Source: Sphingobacterium puteale (GTDB lineage Bacteria; Bacteroidota; Bacteroidia; Sphingobacteriales; Sphingobacteriaceae). From it: a stretch of 64,000 nucleotides of DNA. The notes under the pieces were generated by a model, which did not search any database, had not been told where the DNA came from, and saw only the letters and a list, made by a program, of their open reading frames with translations. Shown here piece after piece: positions 36,150 to 44,942 of this stretch; position 1 is the stretch's first letter; the number at the start of each line of letters is the position of its first letter. The DNA lies in NCBI RefSeq assembly GCF_003627955.1, contig NZ_RBWS01000004.1:310001-374000 (forward strand), in the 5' to 3' direction. A program made the position numbers and the translations under genes.

Positions 36150-36854
36150 TTACTCACATTTTCCGGTTTCAGGATCACAAGAAGATCCATCTTCGCCTCG
36201 TTGCTGCAGTGGGGTGACTTGGCTGGCCAAACATTCTTGAATCGTGTTGTGAAAAACTTCCATGGGTTGCGCGCCCGGAATCACGTATTTCCGGTCAAAC
36301 ACAAAGAAAGGTACGCCGCGGAGGCCGAGGTTGACTCCTTCCTGAATGTCCTGACTGACATCATAAGCATAATTGTCGGAGGCCAGAAGTTCCCGGACAC
36401 CCTGCTCTGGCACGCCTGCAAGTCTGGCAAGCTCAATTAGGGTAGGATTATCATTGACATCCAGACCATCGGTAAAATGTGCTTTAAATAATGCTTTTTT
36501 TAATGTTGTTCCCTTGCCTTGTGCCTGTGCAAAATGGAGAAGGCGATGTGCTTTTTTGGTATTCACAACGATTGCTTTATCGAAGTTTAACGCAATACCT
36601 AGTTCTTTCCCCTGCGCACTGAGCTGTCCTGTCATTGCCACGATATCGTCCATGCTCATTCCCTTTGTCCGGACAAGATAATCGTATGTTGGCATTCCTG
36701 CAGCATCTTCCGGAAACTCAGGATTGAGCTGATAGGATTTCCAGGTCATTTCTGTCTGAACCTCAGGCGCAGATTCCTGTAGTGCCAGCTCCAGCTTTGT
36801 CAAACCAATATAACAAAACGGACAAATGATGTCCGACCAAATTTCTATTTTCAT
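36150..36854 (-). CDS. FrnE-like DsbA-family oxidoreductase
   Basis: About 234 residues from the ATG at 36854 (MKIEIWSDIICPFCYIGL); the frame is open upstream from 36944 but that extension is hydrophobic and unlike the family. The thioredoxin-fold motif CPFC and the FrnE landmarks WKSYQLNPEFPE, KKAHRLLHFA, GVRGVPFFVFDRKYVIPGAQP (read with GLRGVPFFVF) are present. A C-terminal SSCDPETGKCE adds two cysteines, as in FrnE proteins, which have an extra C-terminal CX(n)C reactive pair. No signal peptide, so cytoplasmic thiol-disulphide chemistry is expected. Divergent from the patatin gene. Confidence 0.85.
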   Translation of the reverse strand: MKIEIWSDIICPFCYIGLTKLELALQESAPEVQTEMTWKSYQLNPEFPEDAAGMPTYDYLVRTKGMSMDDIVAMTGQLSAQGKELGIALNFDKAIVVNTKKAHRLLHFAQAQGKGTTLKKALFKAHFTDGLDVNDNPTLIELARLAGVPEQGVRELLASDNYAYDVSQDIQEGVNLGLRGVPFFVFDRKYVIPGAQPMEVFHNTIQECLASQVTPLQQRGEDGSSCDPETGKCE

Positions 36855-36964
36855 AATTCTTAATTTACTCCGTATATTGTAATCAAAAATACATATTATA
36901 ACGATGATTATCGGATTACATTGTTGGGCCAATGTCAACATCATTATAATGCAGGTTTAAGCAT

Positions 36965-37780
36965 ATGTCAGAGAAAGATTTTTTGAACCGCAAGGTAACA
37001 CTCGTCCTGGGCGGTGGTGGAGCAAGAGGATTGGTGCATATCGGTGTTATCCGTAAATTGGAGGAAATGGGCTTTGAGATAGATGAGATTGTCGGTTGCT
37101 CTATCGGAGCACTGGTGGGAGGGATCTATGCCCAGGGAAAGATGGATGTACTGGAAGACTGGATGCATAATCTCACAAAAAAATCAGTTTTCAATATGAT
37201 GGACTTCAGTTGGAAGGGATTGGGAATGATGAAAGGTATCAAAGTTTTCAATGCGTTGAAATCGGTGATTCCCGATGCAAATATTGAAACGTTTCCCATT
37301 TTATTCAAAGCTGTCGCGACAGACCTGAACTATGAGGAAGAAGTAGTCCTGGATTTTGGGAGCATGTATGATGCGATTCGGGCCTCCATTGCCATACCAG
37401 CTGTATTTACTGCTGTCGAGGATGATACCCATGTCTATGTGGATGGTGGAGTGCTCAATCCTTTGCCGATTAACCATGTCACAAAAAAAGAGAATTTAAT
37501 TATCGCGGTCAATCTGGAATCGAAGCCCGATAAACAATATTCTGTTATCAAAAAGCTGGATACCAAGACCTCAAATTCCCTGGATATTCTTCAGACATCC
37601 TATTATGTCATGCGCCGAAAAATGAGCCGTATGATTATTGATCTCTACCGTCCGGATGTCGTTGTTGATATTCCTTATAACATTTGTAACTTGTGGGATT
37701 ACCACCGTGCCGAGTTTTTAGTTGAAAAGGGTAGGGAGTATATCGATAAGGCCCTTAAAAATAAAACCAAAATAAAGTAG
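36965..37780 (+). CDS. Patatin-like phospholipase
   Basis: A 271-residue patatin-domain protein without signal peptide. The oxyanion hole LGGGGARGLVHIGV, the nucleophile elbow GCSIGALVGG (catalytic Ser) and VDGGVLNPLP (catalytic Asp in the DGG motif) are all intact, giving the Ser-Asp dyad. Resembles bacterial RssA/YjjU-type patatins that act as acyl hydrolases; the physiological lipid is unknown. A stem (AAATCGCCGT/ACGGCGATTT, 37821-37849) follows as a possible terminator. Confidence 0.85.
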   Translation: MSEKDFLNRKVTLVLGGGGARGLVHIGVIRKLEEMGFEIDEIVGCSIGALVGGIYAQGKMDVLEDWMHNLTKKSVFNMMDFSWKGLGMMKGIKVFNALKSVIPDANIETFPILFKAVATDLNYEEEVVLDFGSMYDAIRASIAIPAVFTAVEDDTHVYVDGGVLNPLPINHVTKKENLIIAVNLESKPDKQYSVIKKLDTKTSNSLDILQTSYYVMRRKMSRMIIDLYRPDVVVDIPYNICNLWDYHRAEFLVEKGREYIDKALKNKTKIK

Positions 37781-37820
37781 CCATTGGCATTGTACTGCTT
37801 TATTTTGGTCTATGCAATTT

Positions 37821-37849
37821 AAATCGCCGTCTATTTCATACGGCGATTT
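37821..37849 (+). terminator. Hairpin after the patatin gene
   Basis: AAATCGCCGT and ACGGCGATTT pair over 10 bp with a 9-nt loop. The following T-run is short (TTTG), so termination is probable but not certain. Confidence 0.55.
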
Positions 37850-37874
37850 GTTGGGCCATTAAAATATCAGGATT

Positions 37875-38786
37875 TTAAAAGAGATTCGGATAATCACTGA
37901 TTATTCCGTCTACCTTCAGTACTTTTAGTTGTTCTATCTCCGCTTTTGTATTTACCGTCCATGGAATAACTTTAACATTTGCTTTGTGGTATTGCTTGAC
38001 AAAGTCGCGATTTACCAACTTATACTGTGGGCTGATGATGAAAGGTGTAAAGCCCAACGCTTCGATTGTCTCCGTTGCATTTTTTGCATAATTGGCATCA
38101 ATCAGATACGACACTTTTATTTGAGGGTAAGCTTTATTTAGATACTTGACTGCTCGAATATCAAAGGACTGAATAACAGTGCGGGCAGCAATCTTTTTCT
38201 CAGTAATCACCTGTACCACTAAATCAACAAATTCTTCCACTCTAGGGTGATAAATACCATCCTTGTTTTCGCTGCTTTTTACTTCGATGTTATAAAACAG
38301 GGGGGCATTACGCTTTTGAAGGGCATAGGCTTCTGTACTATCGATGAGGTCAGCGAGTTTTGCAATGCGCGTGACTTGTTTTTTTTGCTCAGGAAATTCT
38401 TTGTAAAACTTCGAACCGATATCATACTTAAGGAGATCTTTATAGTTTATTGCGAAAATTTTCAAGGATTTGTCCTTCTCCGCGAGCTCACTGCCATCTG
38501 GCTTCAGTACAAATTTTGGATTGAGATAGTCGTCGTGAAAAACAACAACTTTACGGTCTTTGGTGATATGGCAGTCCATTTCCAGTGTCGTTACTTGTGG
38601 TAAGTCAATGGAATTTTTCATTGCAGCAATGGACTCCTCGGGGTACAGACCTCGCCCTCCACGGTGGGCTTCCAAACTAAGTTTAGGGAAGCTATTTTCT
38701 GTTTTTGCTGGATCTTTCATAACTGAACAAGAAGCAAACGGTAATAATAGGCCCAAAATGGCTATTCTAAGAAAAAATATTTTCAT
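37875..38786 (-). CDS. Glycerophosphodiester phosphodiesterase lipoprotein
   Basis: A 303-residue GDPD-family protein that cleaves glycerophosphodiesters to glycerol 3-phosphate and an alcohol. It starts with a lipoprotein signal ending PFASC, so Cys20 would be lipidated. Catalytic landmarks are EAHRGGRGLYPEES (HRG), TLEMDCHITKDRKVVVFHDD (metal-binding Glu/Asp and second His), NIEVKSS and VIPWTVN. Catalytic residues appear complete. Expected in the outer membrane or periplasm, feeding phospholipid scavenging. Convergent with the patatin gene upstream. Confidence 0.9.
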   Translation of the reverse strand: MKIFFLRIAILGLLLPFASCSVMKDPAKTENSFPKLSLEAHRGGRGLYPEESIAAMKNSIDLPQVTTLEMDCHITKDRKVVVFHDDYLNPKFVLKPDGSELAEKDKSLKIFAINYKDLLKYDIGSKFYKEFPEQKKQVTRIAKLADLIDSTEAYALQKRNAPLFYNIEVKSSENKDGIYHPRVEEFVDLVVQVITEKKIAARTVIQSFDIRAVKYLNKAYPQIKVSYLIDANYAKNATETIEALGFTPFIISPQYKLVNRDFVKQYHKANVKVIPWTVNTKAEIEQLKVLKVDGIISDYPNLF

Positions 38787-39148
38787 TTATTTATTGTATT
38801 TAAAACAAAATAAGGGTAAATTATCCCGTTTTGAATAGGCGAATATACATAACCTATTTTATTTTTGACGATTTTGAATCACTGATTCATTCCCTTTTAA
38901 GTGTTTTCGAAAGAGAATAAACTAAAATGAATGGTCGAAATTGTTGAAATGAAAAAAGCGATGTTTTTGAAGGTCTGTTAATATCTTTTCTTAGAAGAGG
39001 TAAGAGGCTTAGAGGACGATTGTAGCGTGACTGAGAATAATACAATACACATATATATAAGGAGGAAATCTATTTTTTTTGTCTTTTTTGCAAGAAATTA
39101 TTGTCATTCCTTTTAGAATTCCCTTTATTTGCACAAATCTCAAATTAG
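38787..39148. other. Gene-free AT-rich intergenic region before topA
   Basis: About 360 bp, strongly AT-rich, with no credible ORF; one short minus-strand frame (39009-39191) runs into topA and is rejected. The promoters of the two divergent genes must lie here; I found no exact -7 match close to topA (the nearest is CTTTATTTGC at about 39123-39132). Confidence 0.45.
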
Positions 39149-41548
39149 ATGGCGAAAAATTTATTGATAGTTGAGTCTCCCGCGAAAGCAAAAACGATAG
39201 AAGGATATTTAGGAAGCGATTTTTTGGTAAAGTCGAGTTACGGGCATATCCGTGATTTGGTGAAAACCGATGATGCGATTAATACAGAGAAGAATTTTGA
39301 ACAGAAGTATGAAGTTCCCTCTGATAAAAAAGCAGTCGTGAGTGAGCTGAAGAAATTAGCTAAGGCAGCGGAAACTGTTTGGCTTGCATCCGATGAGGAC
39401 CGCGAGGGAGAGGCTATTTCCTGGCATTTATTTGAGACATTGGGATTGAAAGACGAAAGTACAAAACGCATTGTGTTTCATGAGATCACCAAACCAGCGA
39501 TATTGAAAGCTATCGACAATCCCCGTAAAATAGATTATAATCTTGTCAACGCACAACAGGCGAGACGAGTTTTAGATAGATTGGTAGGTTTTGAACTGTC
39601 TCCGGTTTTATGGAAAAAGGTGAAACCTTCTTTATCGGCAGGTCGTGTACAATCTGTTGCAGTTCGATTAATTGTAGACCGCGAACGTGAAATTAATAAG
39701 TTTGAACCGGAGGCGGCTTTTAAGATTGTTGCGTTTTTCCATACGGGCAAGATTAAAGATAGTTTTAAAGCCGAGCTTCCGCAAAGATTTGCGACGGAAG
39801 CAGAAGCGACACGGTTTTTGGAAGATTGTAAAGCAGCGCTGTTTGCGGTTAAAAATCTGGAAACAAAACCGTCAAAACGCTCACCGGCTGCGCCATTTAC
39901 CACATCTACTTTACAGCAGGAAGCAAGTAGAAAACTCGGCTTCTCGGTCGCACGGACGATGCAGGTTGCTCAACGTTTATATGAGTCGGGGCGTATTACT
40001 TATATGCGTACGGATTCCGTCAATTTGAGTGATACGGCTATTGAAGCGGCGGAAAAAGAAATTAAATCGGCTTATGGCAATCAATACCATAAAGTAAGAA
40101 AATATAAAACAAAAACTTCTGGTGCGCAAGAGGCACACGAGGCTATACGTCCTACCTATTTTTCAGAACATACCATTGAAGGTGATTCGGCAGAAAAGAG
40201 ACTATATGAACTGATCTGGAAGAGAGCAATTGCTTCGCAGATGAGTGAAGCAGAATTTGAACGTACACTGGCGAAGATTTCCATTTCTACACGTCCGGAA
40301 GATCTGAATGCTTCAGGAGAGGTGATGAAATTTGACGGTTTTCTGAAAGTATATATGGAATCCGTCGATGATGATCAGGAGACAACACTGGATGAAGATA
40401 GCGATAACGCCATCCTTCCACCATTGACCGTCGGATTACAACTGACATTGAAAAGCATGTCAGCGACGGAACGCTTTACAAGACCTCCGGCACGTTATAC
40501 GGAAGCGGCATTAGTGAAAAAATTAGAGGAACTAGGTATCGGTAGACCGTCTACTTATGCGCCAACCATTTCTACAATTCAAAATCGTGGTTATGTTGTT
40601 AAAGAAGAACGAGAAGGAAGAGCACGCGACTATCGGGTATTGACCCTCGAGAATGCCGAACTGAAAGCCGTTACAAAAACAGAAATTACAGGTGCCGAAA
40701 AAGGGAAAATGTTCCCCACTGATATCGGTATTGTCGTGAATGATTTCTTGGTAGAGCATTTCAATGGTATTGTTGACTTTCACTTTACGGCGAATGTCGA
40801 GAAAGAGTTTGACGATATTGCGCATGGATTGACCGAGTGGACAAAAATGCTTCACGATTTCTATGGCCCTTTTCACTCCGAAGTTGAAGATACGCTGGAA
40901 AATGCTGATCGTGCCAATAATGAACGTGAACTGGGTATAGATCCAGTTTCCGGAAAACCTGTTTCCGTGCGTATCGGAAAATTTGGGCCTCTGGTTCAGA
41001 TCGGTTCGCCAGATGATGAGGAAAAACCTCGATTCGCATCTTTACGCAAGGGGCAGATGATTGAAACGATTACCTTTGAAGATGCCATGGAATTATTTAA
41101 ACTTCCAAAAAAAGTTGGTGTATTTGAAGATAAAGAAATGACAGTTGCCATCGGTCGATTTGGACCTTATATCCGTCATAATTCCGCTTTCTATTCCTTG
41201 CCAAAAGGAGTAGATCCATTGGACGTTACCGAAGAGGAATGCATTCAGATTATTCAGGAGAAACGTCAGAAAGATATTGAAAAAGTGATCCGTGTTTTTG
41301 ATGAAAATCCGGATGCTCAGATCGAACAGGGCCGTTGGGGACCATTCATTCGTTTTGGAAAGCAGAATCTGAAAATTCCGAAAGGAACAGAAATTGAAAA
41401 GATCAGCTATGAAGATGTGCTGAAGTGGGCGGAAGCGGATGCACCGAAAGGTAAAACTTTTAAAGCAAAAACTGCTGAAAAGAAAACAGTTGCTAAAAAA
41501 GCACCGGCAAAGAAGGCTCCAGCAAAGAAAACGACAAAGTCTAAATAA
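39149..41548 (+). CDS. topA: DNA topoisomerase I
   Basis: A 799-residue type IA topoisomerase relaxing negative supercoils. Toprim domain: ESPAKAKTIEGYLG and ASDEDREGEAIS. Active-site Tyr285 is in GRITYMRTDSVNLS. Further landmarks include LSAGRVQSVAVRLIVDRE and GRPSTYAPTISTIQNRGYV. Instead of the cysteine zinc fingers of E. coli TopA, the C-terminus has several topoisomerase C-terminal repeats (for example MTVAIGRFGPYIRHN and IEQGRWGPFIRFGKQN), then a Lys/Ala/Pro-rich histone-H1-like tail of about 30 residues. It is the first gene of topA, small protein, cmk, with junctions of 2 bp and a 1-bp overlap. Confidence 0.97.
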   Translation: MAKNLLIVESPAKAKTIEGYLGSDFLVKSSYGHIRDLVKTDDAINTEKNFEQKYEVPSDKKAVVSELKKLAKAAETVWLASDEDREGEAISWHLFETLGLKDESTKRIVFHEITKPAILKAIDNPRKIDYNLVNAQQARRVLDRLVGFELSPVLWKKVKPSLSAGRVQSVAVRLIVDREREINKFEPEAAFKIVAFFHTGKIKDSFKAELPQRFATEAEATRFLEDCKAALFAVKNLETKPSKRSPAAPFTTSTLQQEASRKLGFSVARTMQVAQRLYESGRITYMRTDSVNLSDTAIEAAEKEIKSAYGNQYHKVRKYKTKTSGAQEAHEAIRPTYFSEHTIEGDSAEKRLYELIWKRAIASQMSEAEFERTLAKISISTRPEDLNASGEVMKFDGFLKVYMESVDDDQETTLDEDSDNAILPPLTVGLQLTLKSMSATERFTRPPARYTEAALVKKLEELGIGRPSTYAPTISTIQNRGYVVKEEREGRARDYRVLTLENAELKAVTKTEITGAEKGKMFPTDIGIVVNDFLVEHFNGIVDFHFTANVEKEFDDIAHGLTEWTKMLHDFYGPFHSEVEDTLENADRANNERELGIDPVSGKPVSVRIGKFGPLVQIGSPDDEEKPRFASLRKGQMIETITFEDAMELFKLPKKVGVFEDKEMTVAIGRFGPYIRHNSAFYSLPKGVDPLDVTEEECIQIIQEKRQKDIEKVIRVFDENPDAQIEQGRWGPFIRFGKQNLKIPKGTEIEKISYEDVLKWAEADAPKGKTFKAKTAEKKTVAKKAPAKKAPAKKTTKSK

Positions 41549-41550
41549 GG

Positions 41551-41964
41551 ATGAAAGCAGATTTGCCAGAAAATATAGTAAAAGATATTATGATTGCCGT
41601 GGTTTTGGAAGGCGAGACCGTGGAGACGAAAAACTGGACAGTGTACGTTATTAACGATAAAAATGTAGCAATACAGAACGTGCTGATCAGTTCAAAAGGC
41701 TACGGTGAAAAAGATGGTCGGCAAGTAACCACCACCACTTTGCGGCATTTCATCGGAAATATCGAAGCAAAATCCTTTGATCGGGTGGAGGCAATCGACG
41801 AGCAGGTATTTGGCCTGACCAATGAATATTGGTTGAGCTTTTATATTGACAATATTATTTACGATAAAAAGTATATCTTTTTGCCCGAAAGCATAGTCGA
41901 TGGTAACCTGACTAAGGTTCCCTTGGTAAATAAACCCGGTGTCATCATAGGAGGAAACGAATAA
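41551..41964 (+). CDS. Conserved hypothetical protein between topA and cmk, 137 aa
   Basis: A 137-residue protein without signal peptide or membrane segments, beginning MKADLPENIVKDIMIAVVLEG. A motif-rich central part (TTTTLRHFIGNIEAKSFDRVEAIDEQVFGLTNEYWLSFYIDNIIYDKKYIFL) looks conserved and mostly beta. I cannot name the family. Starts 2 bp after the topA stop and overlaps the cmk start by 1 bp (ATGA), so it is translationally coupled with both, which supports its being real and co-expressed. Confidence 0.75.
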   Translation: MKADLPENIVKDIMIAVVLEGETVETKNWTVYVINDKNVAIQNVLISSKGYGEKDGRQVTTTTLRHFIGNIEAKSFDRVEAIDEQVFGLTNEYWLSFYIDNIIYDKKYIFLPESIVDGNLTKVPLVNKPGVIIGGNE

Positions 41965-42659
41965 TGAGCACAAGACACAATTTTATCATTGCCATAGATG
42001 GTTTTTCTTCCTGTGGAAAGAGTACGCTGGCAAAAGCTCTGGCTAAAAAATTAAAATTTGCCTTTATTGACAGTGGAGCAATGTATCGAGCCGTAACGCT
42101 CTATTTTATACGCCATCATATTGCTTTGGACGATCAGCAAGCGATTGATAATGCTCTAAATGATATTCATATTGACTTTATTCCAAACGCTCTAAAAACG
42201 GAGATTCACCTGAACGATGAGGATATCTCGGAAGAGATTCGTCAAATGTATATTTCCGATAAGGTGAGCGAGGTCAGTGCGATTAAAGCGGTGCGTACCG
42301 CCATGGTTGCGCAACAGCAAAAGTTAGGCAGCCGCCGAAATATCATTATGGACGGTCGTGACATTGGTACCACAGTTTTTCCGGATGCCGATCTCAAGAT
42401 CTTTATGACGGCTGATCCTAAAGTTAGGGCTGCCAGGAGATATCTGGAACTAACGGAAAAAGGGGAAGATGTAACACTTGAAGAGGTGGTGGAAAATCTT
42501 GCCAATCGGGACCGAATTGATAGTACCCGTGCAGAGAGTCCTTTGCGGCAAGCTGAAGATGCCATCGTGCTGGATAACTCAAATTTGACTCCGGAACAAC
42601 AGCTGAATTTTGTCGAAGAAGAATATCTGAAAATTAAAGCAGCCAGGATACAAGCATAA
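41964..42659 (+). CDS. cmk: Cytidylate kinase
   Basis: A 231-residue NMP kinase phosphorylating CMP and dCMP. P-loop GFSSCGKST near the N-terminus, the substrate-binding FIDSGAMYRAVTLYFI, the IMDGRDIGTTVFPDADLKIFMTADPKVRAARR segment (catalytic and lid region) and NRDRIDSTRAESPLRQAEDAI near the C-terminus are typical. Starts within the preceding stop codon (1-bp overlap). Ends at a strong bidirectional hairpin. Provides CDP for nucleotide synthesis. Confidence 0.95.
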   Translation: MSTRHNFIIAIDGFSSCGKSTLAKALAKKLKFAFIDSGAMYRAVTLYFIRHHIALDDQQAIDNALNDIHIDFIPNALKTEIHLNDEDISEEIRQMYISDKVSEVSAIKAVRTAMVAQQQKLGSRRNIIMDGRDIGTTVFPDADLKIFMTADPKVRAARRYLELTEKGEDVTLEEVVENLANRDRIDSTRAESPLRQAEDAIVLDNSNLTPEQQLNFVEEEYLKIKAARIQA

Positions 42660-42671
42660 ATATGTGCAAGA

Positions 42672-42704
42672 AAAAAGATGCCGATTGAAAAATCGGCATC
42701 TTTT
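42672..42704. terminator. Bidirectional terminator after cmk
   Basis: AAAGATGCCGATT and AATCGGCATCTTT pair perfectly over 13 bp with a GAAA loop, flanked by A on the left and T on the right. It also faces the minus-strand gene at 42720. Confidence 0.88.
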
Positions 42705-42719
42705 ATATTTTAGCCCCAG

Positions 42720-43019
42720 CTATTTAATACTATTGATTTGCTGTTGCTCCAGTAATTTGTTTACATTGTTTTTCTCTCCAAACTCTGCGGTCTGCTCTTG
42801 AAATGATTCCAGTAGCGTTTTGATAGCCTCTGAATTATCCGCTGTACGTTGATAAATCTCAGGAATTGTCTTTTCAATATTCTTATCTCCAAGTTCGATG
42901 TTATCTACTTCGATTTTGCCTATTTTTTCTAAAACAGCTTGTTGACTGTTTCTGACATCTTCTAACTCTCTTGCTATTTTTTCCATCAATTGGAACTTCT
43001 TCAATTTATCCATATGCAA
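42720..43019 (-). CDS. Small coiled-coil-like protein, 99 aa
   Basis: A 99-residue charged protein (MDKLKKFQLMEKIARELEDV...) with heptad-like spacing and no signal or membrane segment, rich in E, K, N and Q, ending LLEQQQINSIK. No family was recognised. Start may be the second ATG (MDKLKK, two codons down). Flanked by the cmk terminator and the aminotransferase terminator, so it is a separate unit. Confidence 0.6.
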   Translation of the reverse strand: MHMDKLKKFQLMEKIARELEDVRNSQQAVLEKIGKIEVDNIELGDKNIEKTIPEIYQRTADNSEAIKTLLESFQEQTAEFGEKNNVNKLLEQQQINSIK

Positions 43020-43114
43020 TATCTTTAGTTATACTGTAATAAGAACAATGCTGTTCGAAACTTTGTTTTGTTTTTTTTCAAAACTAAAAAAAACAGGCTG
43101 TATCTCTTGGTATG

Positions 43115-43150
43115 ATACAAAAAAAGCCAGTCCTTATTTTGGGCTGGCTG
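43115..43150 (-). terminator. Terminator of the aminotransferase gene
   Basis: On the minus strand AGCCAGCCC pairs with GGACTGGCT (one G-T) around a short loop and is followed by T7. It lies just past the aminotransferase stop at 43174. Confidence 0.8.
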
Positions 43151-43173
43151 CAAGCAAAGTTACGCTTTGCTTT

Positions 43174-44373
43174 TTAATTTGTTCTTCCGGGATATATTTC
43201 TAACGCTTTCTCCAGACAGATCAATGCGTTTTTAAGATCATTCTGATTTAGTACATAAGCTAAGCGAACTTGATTTGTTCCGGCACCTTCTGTACTATAG
43301 AAGCCAGTTGCTGGCGCCATCATGACTGTTTCATTATTGTAAGAAAACTCTTCCAACATCCATTGGCAAAATTTATCCGCGTTATCGATGGGCAGCTTGG
43401 CAACCACATAGAATGCACCGCCGGGGTTAGGAGAGTAAACGCCTTCAATTGCATTTAATCCATTGACTAAGACGTCTCTTCTCGCTGTATATTCTTTGGA
43501 TACTGCTTCAAAGTAGCTATCTGGTGTATCTACAGCAGCTTCTCCCGCAATTTGACCTTCCATCGATGGACTTAAGCGCGCCTGCGCAAATTTTAATGCA
43601 GTCTGATAAAGCGCTTTGTTTTTGGTAATGATACAACCAATACGAGCACCGCATGCTGAATAGCGTTTTGAAACGGTGTCAAAGATGACGACATTATTTT
43701 CAAGGCCCTCCAGATGCATAGGGGATATAAACTCCCTACCATCGTAACAGAATTCGCGGTAAGCCTCATCCGAAAATAGATAAAGATCATATTTAAGGCA
43801 AAGTTCACGCAGAGCTTCCAGTTCTTCTCTCGAATAAAGGTAACCTGTCGGATTGTTGGGGTTACAGATACAGATTGCTTTTGTTTTTTCTGTAATTACT
43901 TTTTCAAATTCAGCTATGGAAGGCAGTGCAAATCCATTTTCGATGTAGGACATGATCGGTTTGATCACAATATCAGATGAGCAGGCAAAGCCGTTGTAAT
44001 TCGCGTAAAAAGGTTCCGGAATAATTACTTCTTCACCTTCATTCAGACATGCTTGCATGGTAATTGTGATTGCCTCAGAGCCACCATTGGTGACCAAGAT
44101 GTCCGTAGGTTCAATATTGTAATTTAGCTTGTTATAGTATTCGGCTAATTTTTTACGGTAGGAGGCCGTACCTTCAGAAGGTGTATAAGCCCATACTTTG
44201 AAATCAATATTTTTCAAAGCATTAAGCATAATTTCAGGTGTCTGGATATCAGGTTGCCCGATATTTAAATGGTATATTTTTTTACCGTCTTTTTTTGCTT
44301 GATCAGCATAAGGCGTCAGTTTTCTGATTGGTGACGCAGGCATATTCAGCCCTTTTTCTGATATTACTGGCAT
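43174..44373 (-). CDS. Class I/II PLP-dependent aminotransferase
   Basis: A 399-residue fold-type I aminotransferase. Landmarks: HLNIGQPDIQTPEIM at the N-terminus, VTNGGSEAITITMQACLNEGEEVIIPEPFYANY (PLP phosphate site), CNPNNPTGYLYS, LFSDEAYREFCYDG (Asp to pyridine N), DTVSKRYSACGARIG (catalytic Lys in the SxxKxxxxxGxRIG pattern) and the C-terminal Arg in NQVRLAYVLN. Substrate is not fixed: the layout suits aspartate or aromatic/alanine aminotransferases. It stands alone on the minus strand. Confidence 0.88.
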   Translation of the reverse strand: MPVISEKGLNMPASPIRKLTPYADQAKKDGKKIYHLNIGQPDIQTPEIMLNALKNIDFKVWAYTPSEGTASYRKKLAEYYNKLNYNIEPTDILVTNGGSEAITITMQACLNEGEEVIIPEPFYANYNGFACSSDIVIKPIMSYIENGFALPSIAEFEKVITEKTKAICICNPNNPTGYLYSREELEALRELCLKYDLYLFSDEAYREFCYDGREFISPMHLEGLENNVVIFDTVSKRYSACGARIGCIITKNKALYQTALKFAQARLSPSMEGQIAGEAAVDTPDSYFEAVSKEYTARRDVLVNGLNAIEGVYSPNPGGAFYVVAKLPIDNADKFCQWMLEEFSYNNETVMMAPATGFYSTEGAGTNQVRLAYVLNQNDLKNALICLEKALEIYPGRTN

Positions 44374-44414
44374 TATAGTTTTTTTAAAATTAGTTGTGCA
44401 AAGCTAACCAAAAT

Positions 44415-44456
44415 AAAACGAAAAAAGCCACATCAGGATGTGGCTTTTTTCGTTTT
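44415..44456 (-). terminator. 20-bp perfect hairpin terminator of the DUF1573 gene
   Basis: AAAACGAAAAAAGCCACATC (44415-44434) and its exact complement GATGTGGCTTTTTTCGTTTT (44437-44456) leave a 2-nt spacer. On the minus strand the run of T after the stem ends the DUF1573 transcript. Perfect 20-bp pairing is unusually strong for this window. Confidence 0.85.
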
Positions 44457-44469
44457 ATCTGTCGGATTT

Positions 44470-44844
44470 TTATTCTACAATCCCTTTAATATAAAGTGTC
44501 TTTACAGGTGTTTTTGTATTTGATTGTACCGTAAAACTTTTGGTAAAAGGTGCTTTCGCCGCAGCGTTATAAGTAACCTTAATTGTTCCTGTTTCTCCCG
44601 GCTTGATAGGCGTTTTGGTAAATTCAGCCACAGAACAACCACAAGTAGGGACTACGTTTGAAATGATAATAGGCTCACTGCCTGTATTTGAAAATTTAAA
44701 ATTATATGATACAGGTGTTCCGGCCGGAATTTTGCCGAAATCATGTGTCTCTTTTTCGAATTTAAATTCCCCTTGACCTGCCTGCATAGATGATAAACCG
44801 ATAAAGGAAATGATCACTGCTAAGATTGTTATATACTTTTTCAT
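44470..44844 (-). CDS. Secreted DUF1573 protein
   Basis: A 124-residue protein with signal peptide (MKKYITILAVIISFIGLSSM) and a DUF1573 beta-sandwich, a domain very common in Bacteroidota and related to immunoglobulin-like folds. The motif THDFGKIPAGTPVSYNFKFSNTGSEPIIISNVVPTCGCSV includes the CGC pair typical of the family; PGETGTIKVTYN follows. Likely periplasmic; no function is established. Stands alone between the aminotransferase terminator and kdsD. Confidence 0.9.
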   Translation of the reverse strand: MKKYITILAVIISFIGLSSMQAGQGEFKFEKETHDFGKIPAGTPVSYNFKFSNTGSEPIIISNVVPTCGCSVAEFTKTPIKPGETGTIKVTYNAAAKAPFTKSFTVQSNTKTPVKTLYIKGIVE

Positions 44845-44942
44845 GCTTCTAAGATATTACTTTGTGATTAAAATAGTACAACTGATATGCCAAATGTAGT
44901 ATTTATTGCGAATTTATTACTCATCTAACAACTTTATTACAG

